Shown here: piece after piece, positions 32,081 through 44,541 of the stretch | Layout: the number at the start of each line of letters is the position of its first letter | How positions within the stretch are numbered: position 1 is the first letter of the stretch | Assembly (NCBI GenBank): GCA_963920705.1 | Contig: OY987237.1 | Span: forward strand, 3,812,601-3,876,600 | DNA from: Odiellus spinosus | Lineage: Eukaryota > Arthropoda > Arachnida > Opiliones > Phalangiidae | Direction of reading: 5' to 3' | Length of the DNA: 64,000 nucleotides | The notes under the pieces: generated by a model | Database searches by the model: none | Seen by the model: only the letters and a program-made list of their open reading frames with translations | Told to the model about the DNA's origin: nothing | Made by a program: the position numbers and the translations under genes

Positions 32081-32360
32081 CAAGGAGGATCAGAGAAGGA
32101 GAGGAAATGTGGGGCTGCGTTGAGTTAGAGAGAGAAGAGCCAACCTCCCACTCGGGTGGAAAGGGGGATAGGAAATTCTCGAGGTAAACTGTTGTCACGT
32201 GGTCGCTAGCTAGCGCGTCTCATAAAGGATTCGTTTTACCCACGCGACAACATTTTACCACGAAACGTCTCTACCCCCGTTCTCCCAGAGTGGGAGTTTA
32301 GGCCGACGCAGTAGGAACCGCGCCGTCCCCACATTTCCTCTCCTTCTCTGATCCTCCTTG
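32081..32360. mobile_element. MITE family C, copy 2 (7-bp target duplication)
   Basis: 280 bp, closely similar to 5219-5509. TIR CAAGGAGGATCAGAGAAGG at both ends. Flanked by ACATCTC at 32074-32080 and 32361-32367, an exact 7-bp duplication. Confidence 0.9.
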
Positions 32361-32839
32361 ACATCTCTATCTATTTTAGAATATTCTAAATGTCATAGAA
32401 ACTTGTAAAACTGTTTCTAAATGGATTTTTGGTATGGATGGATAATTATTATATTTAGTTATTCTTAATCCCAAAAAGTGAATAACCGATAAAGTTGTCA
32501 TGGTCGTATTTACGTTTTCAACCAATGAAATTCGTCACTCGAGTTGCTAGCTTATTTACCACTTGCGTGAAATATATCCGATGACGTTCGTAAGCCAGCA
32601 GGGTTTTTCAAACAGATTGCGTTTCTTTTATAGCTTATTTTTAATTGAAACAGGTGGTTTTTTTTTTTGGAAAAGAGTGCTAAGTCTAATAAGAACGAAA
32701 AATACTAGTTTTATGAATGAATACTTGATATAATTATCTTGAAAAACAACTCTGTAATATTACAAGTTGAAGGTTTAAACATTTAGTTAGCAAAAACTTT
32801 TAATCTTATGCTTATTATTTTTGATCAAATTATTAATAG

Positions 32840-34632
32840 TTTAACAAACTCCAAACACGCTTAACAAACTCAAAAAAGGTTTAACAAACTCAAAATAGGC
32901 TTAAAAAACTCAAAATAGGCTTAACGAACTCAAAATAGGCTTAACAAACTCAAAACAAGGCTTGACAAACTCAAAACAAGGCTTGACAAACTCAAAACAA
33001 GGCTTGACAAACTCAAAACAAGGCTTGACAAACTCAAAACAAGGCTTGACAAACTCAAAACAAGGCTTGACAAACTCAAAACAAGGCTTGACAAACTCAA
33101 AACAAGGCTTGACAAACTCAAAACAAGGCTTGACAAACTCAAAACAAGGCTTGACAAACTCAAAACAAGGCTTGACAAACTCAAAACAAGGCTTGACAAA
33201 CTCAAAACAAGGCTTGACAAACTCAAAACAAGGCTTGACAAACTCAAAACAAGGCTTGACAAACTCAAAACAAGGCTTGACAAACTCAAAACAAGGCTTG
33301 ACAAACTCAAAACAAGGCTTGACAAACTCAAAACAAGGCTTGACAAACTCAAAACAAGGCTTGACAAACTCAAAACAAGGCTTGACAAACTCAAAACAAG
33401 GCTTGACAAACTCAAAACAAGGCTTGACAAACTCAAAACAAGGCTTGACAAACTCAAAACAAGGCTTGACAAACTCAAAACAAGGCTTGACGAACTCAAA
33501 ACAAGGCTTGACGAACTCTAAATAGGCTTGACGAACTCTAAATAGGCTTAACGAACTCTAAAAAGGCTTAACGAACTCTAAAAAGGCTTAACGAACTCAA
33601 AAAAGGCTTAACGAACTCAAAAAAGGCTTAACGAATTCAAAACGAGGCTTAACGAATTCAAAACGAGTCTTAACGAATTCAAAACGAGGCTTAACGAATT
33701 CAAAACGAGGCTTAACGAATTCAAAACGAGGCTTAACGAATTCAAAACGAGGCTTAACGAATTCAAAACGAGGCTTAACGAATTCAAAACGAGGCTTAAC
33801 GAATTCAAAACGAGGCTTAACGAATTCAAAACGAGGCTTAACGAATTCAAAACGAGGCTTAACGAATTCAAAACGAGGCTTCACGAATTCAAAACGAGGC
33901 TTCACGAATTCAAAACGAGGCTTCACGAATTCAAAACGAGGCTTAACGAATTCAAAACGAGGCTTAACGAACTCATAATAGGCGTAACAAACTCAAAATA
34001 GGCGTGACAAATTCAAAACGAGGCTTAACAAATTCAAAACGAGGCTTAACAAATTCAAAACGAGGCTTAACAAATTCAAAACGAGGCTTAACAAATTCAT
34101 AATAGGCGTAACAAACTCAAAATAGGCGTGACAAATTCAAAAAGAGGCTTAACAAATTCATAATAGGCGTAACAAACTCAAAATAGGCGTGACAAATTCA
34201 AAAAGAGGCTTAACAAATTCAAAAAGAGGCTTAACAAATTCAAAAAGAGGCTTAACAAATTCAAAAAGAGGCTTAACAAATTCAAAAAGAGGCTTAACAA
34301 ATTCAAAACGAGGCATAACAAATTCAAAACGAGGCTTAACAAATTCAAAACGAGGCTTAACAAATTCAAAACGAGGCTTAACAAATTCAAAACGAGGCTT
34401 AACAAATTCAAAACGAGGCTTAACAAATTCAAAACGAGGCTTAACAAATTCAAAACGAGGCTTAACAAATTCAAAGCGAGGCTTAACAAATTCAAAGCGA
34501 GGCTTAACAAATTCAAAGCGAGGCTTAACAAATTCAAAGCGAGGCTTAACAAATTCAAAGCGAGGCTTAACAAATTCAAAGCGAGGCTTAACAAATTCAA
34601 AGCGAGGCTTTACGAACTCCAAAATAAGCTCA
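32840..34632 (+). repeat. 1.8-kb minisatellite with 20-21 bp units built on AGGCTTAAC
   Basis: Tandem array of units such as CTTGACAAACTCAAAACAAGG (32945-33530, about 28 nearly identical units), then CTTAACGAATTCAAAACGAGG (33630-33980) and CTTAACAAATTCAAAACGAGG (34010-34610), with 20-bp variants at the edges. Because 21 is divisible by three and no unit has a stop codon, several frames stay open and mimic repetitive proteins; none is a credible gene. Confidence 0.97.
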
Positions 34633-34800
34633 TAAATGTATAGAGAAAGAAAAGATCTTTGCTTTGTTCGTTCATCTATTCAACTTCCCATTAATTTGTT
34701 TATGGAAAATCCCGTTTGTAATATTAGACGCGTATTGGATATTTGATTCTTAGATTTGCGAAATCCCCTAATGTCTATAAGTCTAGCCGCGTCTTTGACT

Positions 34801-34824
34801 ATTTTTTTTTTTTTTTTTTTTTTT
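34801..34824. repeat. T homopolymer
   Basis: A run of about 24 T just after the minisatellite. Similar runs are at 23698 and 40351. Confidence 0.8.
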
Positions 34825-35224
34825 AATCTAAAATGTCAAATAATTTGAATTGGGGGTTCCATCAATAAAGGTATTTCTTAATACTGGCAATACGCTTGTT
34901 TTTAGAGGGCACCTCCCGGAGAGCGCGCCAAGAACCAATCTCTATCATTGTCTTCCTTGACAGAGAAAATTAATTTTGTGGGTCACAAATTTAGTTAAAA
35001 CTCGTAATTTTCGTTTTATTTCTCATCCCTTTCAATGTTAAACATAAGTTAATATAAGTGGGTCGAATTGCCAATATATATTGTATATTCAAAGATCAAA
35101 GGAAAAGTCTTACGTTCAGTTAAATCTCAAAAAGAGCTTAGAATTAAAGGGTTAGTTAAACTTAGACACTATTTACCATGTTGAAATTTTCACGAAATAA
35201 ACTTTTCTCTAGTATAAGATACGA

Positions 35225-35522
35225 CAGGGTTGCCGCAGGTCAGGGAAAACGGGGAAAAGTCGAGGAATTTAAAGAACTTTCAAGAAACCAGGAAATTGCA
35301 ATCATTATCCGCGGAAAAGATTCTCAGCTGACCGTGTCAGTTGTATAGATTAGAACAAAGATACGCCTGCAACAAAGTTTGGCGAACGCGATTATATAAA
35401 AAATAAAAGGTTAAAAATTGGGTAGTATTAGTTGAAAGGGTCAGGGAAAATCGTTGGAAAAGGTTAGGGAAAAACCCGGAAAAGTCAGGGAATTTGAATC
35501 TGAAAAAACTGTGCCAACCCTG
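35225..35522 (+). mobile_element. Dispersed repeat family A, full-length copy
   Basis: 298 bp from CAGGGTTGCCGCAGGTCAGG to CTGTGCCAACCCTG. The termini are inverted repeats (CAGGGTTGGC-like). Internal GTCAGGGAA words repeat several times in direct orientation. Confidence 0.85.
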
Positions 35523-36094
35523 TAATCGACATTTTCAAATTTTAACTATAAAATTTCCCTGTAGTACTACGTCATCACTATGGTCGCGTGACGTGATTAG
35601 GTAGCTTTCGCGCGGTTTTTTTCGTAAAAGTACTTAACCCAAATCAAGTCAACTACCTTCAGTATGAAAATTATTGTTTATTAGAAATTAACTACGTCAT
35701 ATATTTCAAAGAAATAACCTATACTTATATTTACGAAGCTTGCCCTTTGACGATTTCCGTAAAAATCTTTAGTTTTCAACTGATTCTTGGAGAAGAGTAT
35801 TATTTTGTAACTTTAAGTAAAATTAATTAACTTGTTGAAGGATTTTTTATATTGAATTGCAACATAAAGTATTTCAAGAAATTTGATAGTTAACATAATT
35901 TATTTTTATTGAAATTTATTTTTCCCGAATTTTTAATATATGTATATATTTTGTTTCTAGGGCATTTAGCTAGTTATCGATAGTTTAGTTGTTAACGGTA
36001 CAACATCAGTACCACTTTAAGATATTGTAGATAATTACCGGTAATTATTTAACTTATTAACTGCTGAATCGATTCGGGCCCTGTCAAATAAATC

Positions 36095-36404
36095 TTGCAC
36101 CACAGGTCAGGGAAAAGTCAGGGAATTTGAAAATGAACCAAAAAAGTCAGGGAATTTAAAGATCTTGAATTTCAAGAAGCCAGGAAATTCCAATCATTAT
36201 TTGCGGAAAAGATTCTCAGCTGACCGTTAGGTTAGAACAAAGATACTCGTGTAGAAAGTTTGGCCGACGCGATTATATAAAAAATAAAAGGTTAAAAATT
36301 GGGTAGTATTAGCCGAAACTGTCAGGGAAAATCGGTGGAAAAGGTCAGGGAAAAAACCTGGAAAAGTCAGGGAATTTGAATCTGAAAAAACTGTGGGAAC
36401 CCTG
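36095..36404 (+). mobile_element. Dispersed repeat family A copy, left tip eroded
   Basis: Runs from CACCACAGGTCAGGG to CTGTGGGAACCCTG. The left CAGGGTT tip is replaced by other sequence, perhaps mutation or truncation. Confidence 0.8.
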
Positions 36405-37052
36405 TCTAGATTCGCTCTCTTTGAGTTACTAATTAATGATAATTTTATATCACGGGAGACCTGTCCTTTACATCACGTCTCCCGATCTTAAGATTAACCA
36501 TGTTTTTCTTTGGATTTAAAGACAAAACGGCCTTCGGGAAGGCCAAGTGGCCCCTGCACCGTCGAACAAAAAAATCTGTTCCCTGGGTGGAGATTTTTAA
36601 AAAAATATTAAATTACGATAACAATTTCAAGGTCTTCATTTTCTTTAAAGTTCGTTCAACTTGAGCGAGTAGACAACCTTTTGTAAGAATCATACCTCGA
36701 TACCTGTTATCGCCAGCGTCAATGAAGTCCGCCCGTTCTATTGTACTTTCTACTCTTTATCGCGTGTCAAAGGGGCCCGTGACGATTTCTAGTTCAAGAA
36801 ATGCTAAACGCGCGAAACAAACGTTTTTATCTTAAAGGACAATGAATAATAACAAAACCTGGCCTTCACAAGCTTCCTCTAACGGCAAACAGTGCGTGTA
36901 TAAAGTAGTAGCTAACAAAACTTCGCGCGCTTTTGCCTTTTCATTATAGTAGCCACAACGTTTTTTTGTTCCTACTTTTGCCGTAATTACACTAGGACGC
37001 TAATGAACGTTAGATTTTGTTATTTGCTAGTAAGAGAGGTATCCGTTTTTAA

Positions 37053-37310
37053 AGGGAGAATGAAACCTAATAACTAATTTTTTTATCCTTTATATAGGCC
37101 TAATCGAGCATTAAACAAAATTACAAATAAATATTAAACTAAAATTTAAAACTTACCCTAAAAATAGGCTTAGCGAAATTCATGGAGATTAGCTGAATTT
37201 CTTCGCGTTGATTGGTTAACAACCAATGAGCAAAGGCAATGCGAAGAAATCATAATCACCATGAATCCAGTTAAGCCTATTTTACAGTTTTATTTCTAGT
37301 AGAAAGGTTT
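37053..37310. mobile_element. TTAA-type MITE family B, copy 4, right end missing
   Basis: Left TTAA then AGGGAGAATGAAACCTAA. The central palindrome around TTGATTGGTTAACAACCAAT is preserved. The right TIR is absent after about 37310. Confidence 0.7.
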
Positions 37311-38843
37311 TATGGAAAATTTTTGGTAAAATTCCTATAAAATTCAAAGTCAAGTTCTACTGGCCAATTACATATGGGAGCAGCCCTAAAACTGTCAAAA
37401 CGCGAGCTGTGCCAGGCCACCAGGGGTCAATGGGTTTATGGGTTAGTATAAACGTGATTTTTATGTAGTAAATTCCAGTCGAAAAAAGGGAAAATTACAG
37501 GGTAGGGAAAGTTTCCATTCTATTGTCAACAAAAAGTAAATCCCGAAGGCTTCGATTATGATGGAAGCCATCAATTTCCACACCACCACGACGTGTTTAC
37601 GAAAAACCTTTTTTTTTCCTAGGAAATCTGGCAGCTTTTTGTTCCCCGATTCCAGGTACTTCCATTCAAACACTTCCTCCCTTAAAACCTTAAACCTCCC
37701 ATTTCCTGTTCACGGTACGCTGAAAAGGAAAAGTTAAAAAGATCTTTCAATTTCCTTTAAACCACCCCTACAAACCGATTGGCTGTATCCGTCCCTTCGC
37801 CTATGAAATCATCTCTGGAATCGGGCGAATCACTATGAAATCAGGGAAATATGTGATCATGTGTAGGATTAATTCTAGAGTGGTTTGGAAAACGAAATGA
37901 ACCCCATTTATTGGCTAGAAAACCCTTGACGTTTATTTCAAGTATAGGGAACTAACAGTCCTGATCTTACAACGTCACAACCCTTCTCTTGTCTCGGTGT
38001 CGTGACATCCTCCCCGCTGGCTGTGTTACAATATCTACACGTGACATTTCGCCTAGGGGGACGTCACTCTCCTGATTTTCTTGTACACCCGAGTTCACGC
38101 GATTCTGGTAATGCAAACAGTTTCACCTCTCGCTGAACTCAGAGTCCAGCTTTGGTAGTACAAACATTTTGTACACCCGAGTTCTCAAATGTCTGACCCC
38201 TCGAATTTCGCTGTCTGTTAGCTCCCTATTATCCTCCATGATCATATCCTTTTCATCTTCCCTTTAAAGATGGTTTCTCCACTCGTATTCTCTACCATTT
38301 TCTTGAATCTACTTTAATCTCTATAAATTTTAACATTCCGAATCAATCCGCTCACTTTTTGTTATACTTTGCAAACGTTTCTCGATCAAGAAGTAGTTAA
38401 AAATACACAAAAGATTTGAAAGCAGCGAGCCCATTTATTTCAATTTCATTTAACGCTGAACATTCGACTTGAAATGAACTCTCTTGGTACCCGAATAGGG
38501 TCAGAAAAACATTCGAACCATAGAATATATATTAAAATCATTTCGAGTTTGCAGCGAATCATGAAGCTATCTCTTAAGTAAATGAAGTCGAGTAGTTTTG
38601 GTTGTACGCTTTGAAACCTGGAACTGGGGGTAATGAATAATCTAGAGGTTATCCTAGGTCAGACTTTTTGGGGAAAAATATATCTGTCAGAACTTTCGAT
38701 GTTACGGTGTTCATTCTTTAGAGGTCATTGATGTCAGTGTAAGGAGGGGTAGGTTGAACAGGGCATGGCGTCCTTAAGGTTAACCAATGATTTTATTAAA
38801 ATTTATTTTATTCTGAGAAATAGTTTTGTTACTTAAGCCTTGG
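37311..38843. other. Intergenic DNA, nothing recognised
   Basis: No conserved ORF, TIR element or RNA gene found. An ORF on the minus strand at 37461-37673 has no family features. Confidence 0.4.
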
Positions 38844-39139
38844 AGGGAGAATGCAACCTAAAACTTACCATCAAAATAGGCTTAGCTGGTTTCATGGATA
38901 TCTTGAATTTCTTCGCATTGAAGGGTCATTGACCAATGAATATATAGACCCACCCTTAAGGCGAGATCTCCATTAGACTTCCAATAACATTCGATTGGTC
39001 TTTGACCCTTTAATGCCAAGAAATTCAAGTTCTCCATGAATCCAGCTAAGCCTAATTTTAAAATGATTTCTAGTTTTGTTTGTAACTGCATGGTAGGCCT
39101 AAACAATAAGGAATCTTGTTATTAGACTTCATTATCCCT
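38844..39139. mobile_element. TTAA-type MITE family B, copy 5
   Basis: Left TIR AGGGAGAATGCAACCTAA is intact but its flanking TTAA is lost; the right end ATTATCCCT is followed by TTAA. Inner inverted arms ATAGGCTTAGCTGG and CCAGCTAAGCCTA are clear. Confidence 0.75.
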
Positions 39140-39755
39140 TTAAATTTGTGATTATTATTCTCTTAATTGTTCTAGAGTTTTCTAGTTAATAATCTTAAGT
39201 GAACTTAAGTATTTATCACGAAAAGTAGTTACAATATAAGTTAAATCTTGCCTCTGGTCAAGTGAAATTGCAGTCGAAGCAAAATATTTCAGTGTATTTA
39301 AAGACAAAATGTAACTAAAGCTAGTTAACATTTAATCTATCAAGAGATGAGATATTGTCAGGAGAAGTTTGTTTTATCCTGATATTGTTCACTCGAGTCG
39401 AAATTATTATGGCGTGTTTCGTCAATAACTTCGCCAGTTGTAAATAGGCAAATACCGCGAGAGATAAGAAACCAATCCCTGTTTAAAACGCCTCTCTCGG
39501 CTTTAGATAGTTAGGGTAAACCTTTTCGGTGAGAGAAATTGATCGAGAGAGAGCGAGAGAAACTTTCAAAGTGGGTCAGGGACTTCTCTCGAAAGTACAT
39601 TCAACTCTCGATCGCGCGGCTAGGACGCCCTTGGGATATTTCTCTTCTCACCATCGCGAAGAGAAATAACCCATTGCTTATTAGATCCCTATACTATTCG
39701 TTACGCCCCGAATAACCAATCAAACTCGAGGGTAGTATAGAGATTAAATTATTAA

Positions 39756-40060
39756 AGGGAGAGTGTGAAAAAATAAAATTATTTATTATATATTAAACTA
39801 GAAATAAATTTAATCCCAGAAAATAGGCTTAGCTGGATTCATGGAGATCATCTGAATTTCTTCGCGTTGAAGCAACCAATGAGCAAAGGCCCGTCGTTAA
39901 GGCGAAATCTTCATGAAATTTACAATAACATTTAAAGGATCGCAGACCCAGCAATGCCAATAAAATCAATATCTCCATGAATCTAGCTAAGCCTATTTTT
40001 TACTGGCCTATTTAAACGATAAGGAATTGATAAAAACTCGCTTGTTATTATGTTCTCCCT
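39756..40060. mobile_element. TTAA-type MITE family B, copy 6
   Basis: TTAA on both sides. Left end AGGGAGAGTGTGAAA, right end TTATTATGTTCTCCCT. Contains the family's TAGGCTTAGCTGGATTCATG arm and its inverted partner. Confidence 0.75.
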
Positions 40061-40486
40061 TTAAATATATGAATAACAAAATCAGGCGGTCATATAAGCG
40101 TCCTATAACGGCAAACAGTTCGGCCCAAAGATATTGTGTCCATCATTAATAGATAAATTAGACTTAATATTTCTCGGTCATCTTCCCTTGAATATTTAAT
40201 CTAATTTTGACATCTTTCAGTGTCACTTTATATTATATTTCTTCGTATATATTCTCTAATTGTATCGAAAAATATCTCTGGAAAGTTTCGAGATAAGCTA
40301 ACGTGTCTTTCGTAAATACTTTAGTGAATGAAAATTCAACTTCACGGATTTTTTTTTTTTTTTTTTTTTTTTATCTGATTACAAAAATATAAAGAATGAT
40401 GATGCAAATATGTTTTTCGATAAAGTTACTAGAAGAATTGTAAAGTATAAATATAGACTATGCCTAGCATAAATTTGTTCCTCTAT

Positions 40487-40789
40487 CAGGGTTGCCACAG
40501 GTCAGGAAAAAGTTAGGGAATTTGAAAATGAACCAAAAGAGTCGGGGAATTTTAAGATCTTTCAAGAAGCCAGGTCATTACAATCATTATCCGTGGAAAA
40601 GATTCTCAGCTGAACGTGTCAGTTGTATTGATTAGAACAAAGATACGCGTGCAACAAAGTTTGGCGAACGCGATTATATAAAAAATAAAAGGTTGAAAAT
40701 TGTGTAGTATTAGGGAAACTCGTTGGAAAAGGTCAGGGAAAAACTGGAAAAGTCAGGGAATTTGAATCTGAAAAACTGTGACAACCCTG
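40487..40789 (+). mobile_element. Dispersed repeat family A, full-length copy
   Basis: Starts CAGGGTTGCCACAGGTCAGG and ends CTGTGACAACCCTG. CTCTAT occurs directly before the element and, offset by one T, directly after it: a possible short target duplication. Confidence 0.85.
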
Positions 40790-40840
40790 TCTCTATACAA
40801 GAATTAACGCGGTTATTTATGCTCCTCGTTACGCACACAG

Positions 40841-40933
40841 CCTAGCTTTGACTGTACAATTTGTAATGATCAATGTCGTCTGCTAAGCAAGAAAAGAAGG
40901 CGACTTTAAAGGGGATTTAAAAATCGCAGATAG
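40841..40933 (-). repeat. Dispersed repeat family F, copy 3, inverted
   Basis: Reverse-complement copy of 5527-5616, with GTCGTCTGCT at 40875-40884 and the CCTAGCTTTGACTGTACAA end. Confidence 0.7.
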
Positions 40934-41748
40934 TCCCTTAACACCTGTCGTTACAATCTAGAAATAGCTTTGAAATCTTTTAAATCTCATGTAAATCCAG
41001 TAACAAAATACAAAATGCGAGGACCTCTCGCGAACAATCGTTTCGCCAGAGTTCAGATGGAAAACCTGACTTCATTCCTTCCAAAATCTACGTAATTAAA
41101 CTTAACATTTAATCTAATTAATTTTTAATATCTATTTTTTAATATAAATTCATTTGGTCACAAACAAAACCAATTAACTGATTAAATAAATTATTATATA
41201 GTTAAATATAATTTCAGAAACTTGCAAAGGTTTAGGAGTTAATCTAAAATACGGTTTATCTTCTTAACAAATTGATTAGTCAAGGATTTTCTTTTTTGTG
41301 CAAGAATTTAATAGTAATAACCTTGTCTGGTCTGGAATTAGAATATGTTTGGCCGCGAATGTGAAAATATATAGCATTAAGAAAGGCGGGGTCGAGACGA
41401 ATCGGCATTTTTTCACAGACTTATCGTGCTTGGATCGACCTTGACACAATTGTCTTCATACGCTCATCATGCAGTGATGATTGCAGTTCGAACAACCACA
41501 TTTTTTAACCGATTAACTTGGCAAAAAAATCTAAGCCTAAAGCCATAAGAAACAATATAAAATATAGTATTTAGCAAAGAGCTCTGAGAACGTTTCTTCG
41601 CATTTTCTTCCCTGTTGGCTTCATAACGTCGTCTGTTAATTCAACCATTGGTTTGTTTCCTTTGGAGCTAATGAGCCAATAAAATTAATTCGAATTTTCT
41701 TTCTATACGCGTATTAATTCTATTCTTTGTCTTTAAAGAATGAAAGGT

Positions 41749-42462
41749 CGTTGTAGTTATATCCGAATTTCGTTGTAGTTATATCCGAATTTCGTTGTAG
41801 TTATATCCGAATTTCGTTGTAGTTATATCCGAATTTCGTTGTAGTTATATCCGAATTTCGTTGTAGTTATATCCGAATTTCGTTGTAGTTATAACCGAAT
41901 TTCGTTGTAGTTATAACCGAATTTCGTTGTAGTTATAACCGAATTTCGTTGTAGTTATAACCGAATTTCGTTGTAGTTATAACCGAATTTCGTTGTAGTT
42001 ATAACCGAATTTCGTTGTAGTTATAACCGAATTTCGTTGTAGTTATAACCGAATTTCGTTGTAGTTATAACCGAATTTCGTTGTAGTTATAACCGAATTT
42101 CGTTGTAGTTATAACCGAATTTCGTTGTAGTTATAACCGAATTTCGTTGTAGTTATAACCGAATTTCGTTGTAGTTATAACCGAATTTCGTTGTAGTTAT
42201 AACCGAATTTCGTTGTAGTTATAACCGAATTTCTTTGTACTTATAACCGAATTTCGTTGTAGTTATAACCGAATTTCTTTGTACTTATAACCGAATTTCG
42301 TTGTAGTTATAACCGAATTTCGTTGTAGTTATAACCGAATTTCTTTGTAGTTATAACCGAATTTCTTTGTAGTTATAACCGAATTTCTTTGTAGTTATAA
42401 CCGAATTTCTTTGTAGTTATAACCGAATTTCTTTGTACTTATAACCGAATTTCGTTGTAGTT
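41749..42462 (+). repeat. 22-bp minisatellite, about 32 units
   Basis: Units CGTTGTAGTTATAACCGAATTT in tandem. The first six or so carry TATATCC instead of TATAACC, and units toward the right end carry CTTTGTAC or CTTTGTAG variants, so variants are grouped in blocks along the array. Non-coding. Confidence 0.97.
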
Positions 42463-44222
42463 GATCATGATGAAGTAATGGCATAGACTAAGAAAAGGTT
42501 ATGTTAATGGGGATATAAGTTAATAATTTTGCTGGTAAGTGCGCTGCAACAGCCCTAGGTCTTCAAGTTTCATTCTGTCGTCTGCTTATAGAACCTCTAT
42601 CTCTGTTCCACTCTACTCCTAGCGGACAAAATCTAACGCCCAACCTAATTAATATTCTGTCTCGTAATTAAACAAATCGGGCTATATATTACCTTAAAGT
42701 TAATTTCTCAAGACTCCTAGCGTATTTTATAATAATTTAGGCCTAACATTTAAGTTCGTTGATTATCAATCTTTATTTCATGACAAAATTAGTTGTATTT
42801 GAACTTGACAGTGATTTTAATTGGTTCATTAGCCTTTTGATTAATTCCCAGATGTCATCGTTATAATTTTTAATATTGAAATCATAATATTTCCAAGAAC
42901 GAAGGAAATTCAACGGTCCTAGTCAAAACATTCTAGGAATTAAGAAATAAGAGGATTTCAAAAACTACGCTGTTGATATAAAATACGAAAGGATTAAAAT
43001 CGATAAATCTATTTTTTTTTTTTTATTACTTATACAAGATATCCCTTCCTCTATTTCGATCCTATTCCGGAGAAGACGCTCTGTTTTTCTCAGAAAGAGA
43101 GACTAGCCAGTTTTATTCTCGTCAACAACTTCACCTACGTCATAGGTTCGCTTTAAAATAGACAGATAAGAAGGGGATTGGTTAAATAACTTGAACCGCA
43201 ACTTGAACTTGTATTTTAGGGCGACGGGGTCCACGGCCAAATATCCTTCGATTTTAGAAATTTATTTAAAGAGAGAGTAAAAGCTGATATAATATGTTGG
43301 GGATATTATAAATTTGAGTTTTGTATTGAATACGGTAATTAAAAGCGCACAATTAAAATTATTTAACCGTTTTCTCGTAAATATGATTAGAAATTCCCGT
43401 TTTTAATAACCCGTTTCCATCGAGAGAAGTTTGAATTTATAAAATAGGCCTAATTTTTCCCGCCAATTGTATCTCGCGCCAGAATTTTAAATACCTTTCG
43501 AGAAATAAAAGCGCGCGCATTTTCCCGCGCAAATTTCGATTACATTCATTTTAACGAAAGCGCGCGAAAATTCTCGCATTCTTACTCGTTTGGACTAATA
43601 TTCAACCTACAGGTGCGTCCCTGTAAAAGGTTATTTGCCTATTTCATAAAGGGTTCTGTCTATTTTGTAAAACGTCCAAAAACCTCTTCTCAGACCATCT
43701 TGTTTTTATACCTTTCCTGTATATAAAAGGTCCGAATACCGGGTAACTAAAGTATTACGTAGCTCTAGATAATAATTAATAGTTTTAAAAGCCGCGGCGT
43801 ATCTTAGAAGAAAAGCGAGTTCAAGGAAGATCGTCTGGGCGCTCGGCGTCTCAAATCCTGAATTCCAGAATAATCCTCTCGCGTCATAGGTGTAACCAGT
43901 GTAGCCTAGAACTTACTAACTTACATATTTTATCATTGCCGAAAAATGGAAGGGTTTAATTAAAAACCAGAATGAATGACGAGTTAAGCCTTGGGCTATT
44001 TTGAAGAAAAAAAATAAGATTTACTTTCATACCTTGTATCTGATGAAAGATGATTAACAATTTTTAAATTGCCCAAACCAAAGTATCAAAAAATTGCTTA
44101 CGTAAGTTGGCGTAACTCTAAAGTTCACCTGAAAGATAAAATTTTAATTTTAAATTACGATTCAAACTTAACGGAAGAGTGAAAAAAAGGAGAACCTTGG
44201 ACTAAATCAAAATACTCCCCAC
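42463..44222. other. Intergenic DNA, no gene seen
   Basis: Contains one exact AGCAGACGAC motif (42577-42586, minus) and a GC-richer patch of CGCGCG words at 43440-43590. No credible coding frame. Confidence 0.5.
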
Positions 44223-44541
44223 CAGAAGCCGATGAAACCCTCTTTTGAAGTCTACTACTCTAATGTTCCATATAGCGCTCCTCTCTGTATGGGTAAAATT
44301 CACAATTTTACGAGATCGGAGGGGTCCTACTTCATACCCCCTGTCTAAGGAAAATTGGAAATTCTCTCTCTCCACAAACGACGACGTTTTTTTTTTACAA
44401 ACTCGCTCGACGAACTCCCGCTCCGAAAATATCTAACGTTAGGAGGCGTACGAATCGCACTTTTTGAAACTAACCCATACAGAGAGGGGTAGACAAGACC
44501 CGGGAGTAATAGACTTCAAAGGAGGGTTTCATCGGCTTCTG
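44223..44541. mobile_element. MITE family D with 7-bp target duplication
   Basis: 319 bp with long TIRs: CAGAAGCCGATGAAACCCTC at the left and its near reverse complement at the right, followed further inside by an inverted GAAGTCTA/TAGACTTC pair. Exact 7-bp flanks TCCCCAC at 44216-44222 and 44542-44548. A small ORF inside is a by-product. Confidence 0.9.

Noticed and set aside
32930-33525. Long open frames on both strands with TNSKQGL or SSLVLSL repeats
   Set aside because: Produced by the 21-bp minisatellite unit, which has no stop codon; no start context, domain or splice context supports a protein.
33597-34635. EFVKPRF and NLLSLAL repeat proteins
   Set aside because: Same minisatellite in other blocks; frames are open only because the unit length is a multiple of three.
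41749-42462. CRISPR-like array
   Set aside because: The units are contiguous 22-mers without unique spacers, so it is a minisatellite in a eukaryotic genome.
44245-44436. 63-aa ORF
   Set aside because: Lies entirely inside the MITE at 44223-44541.
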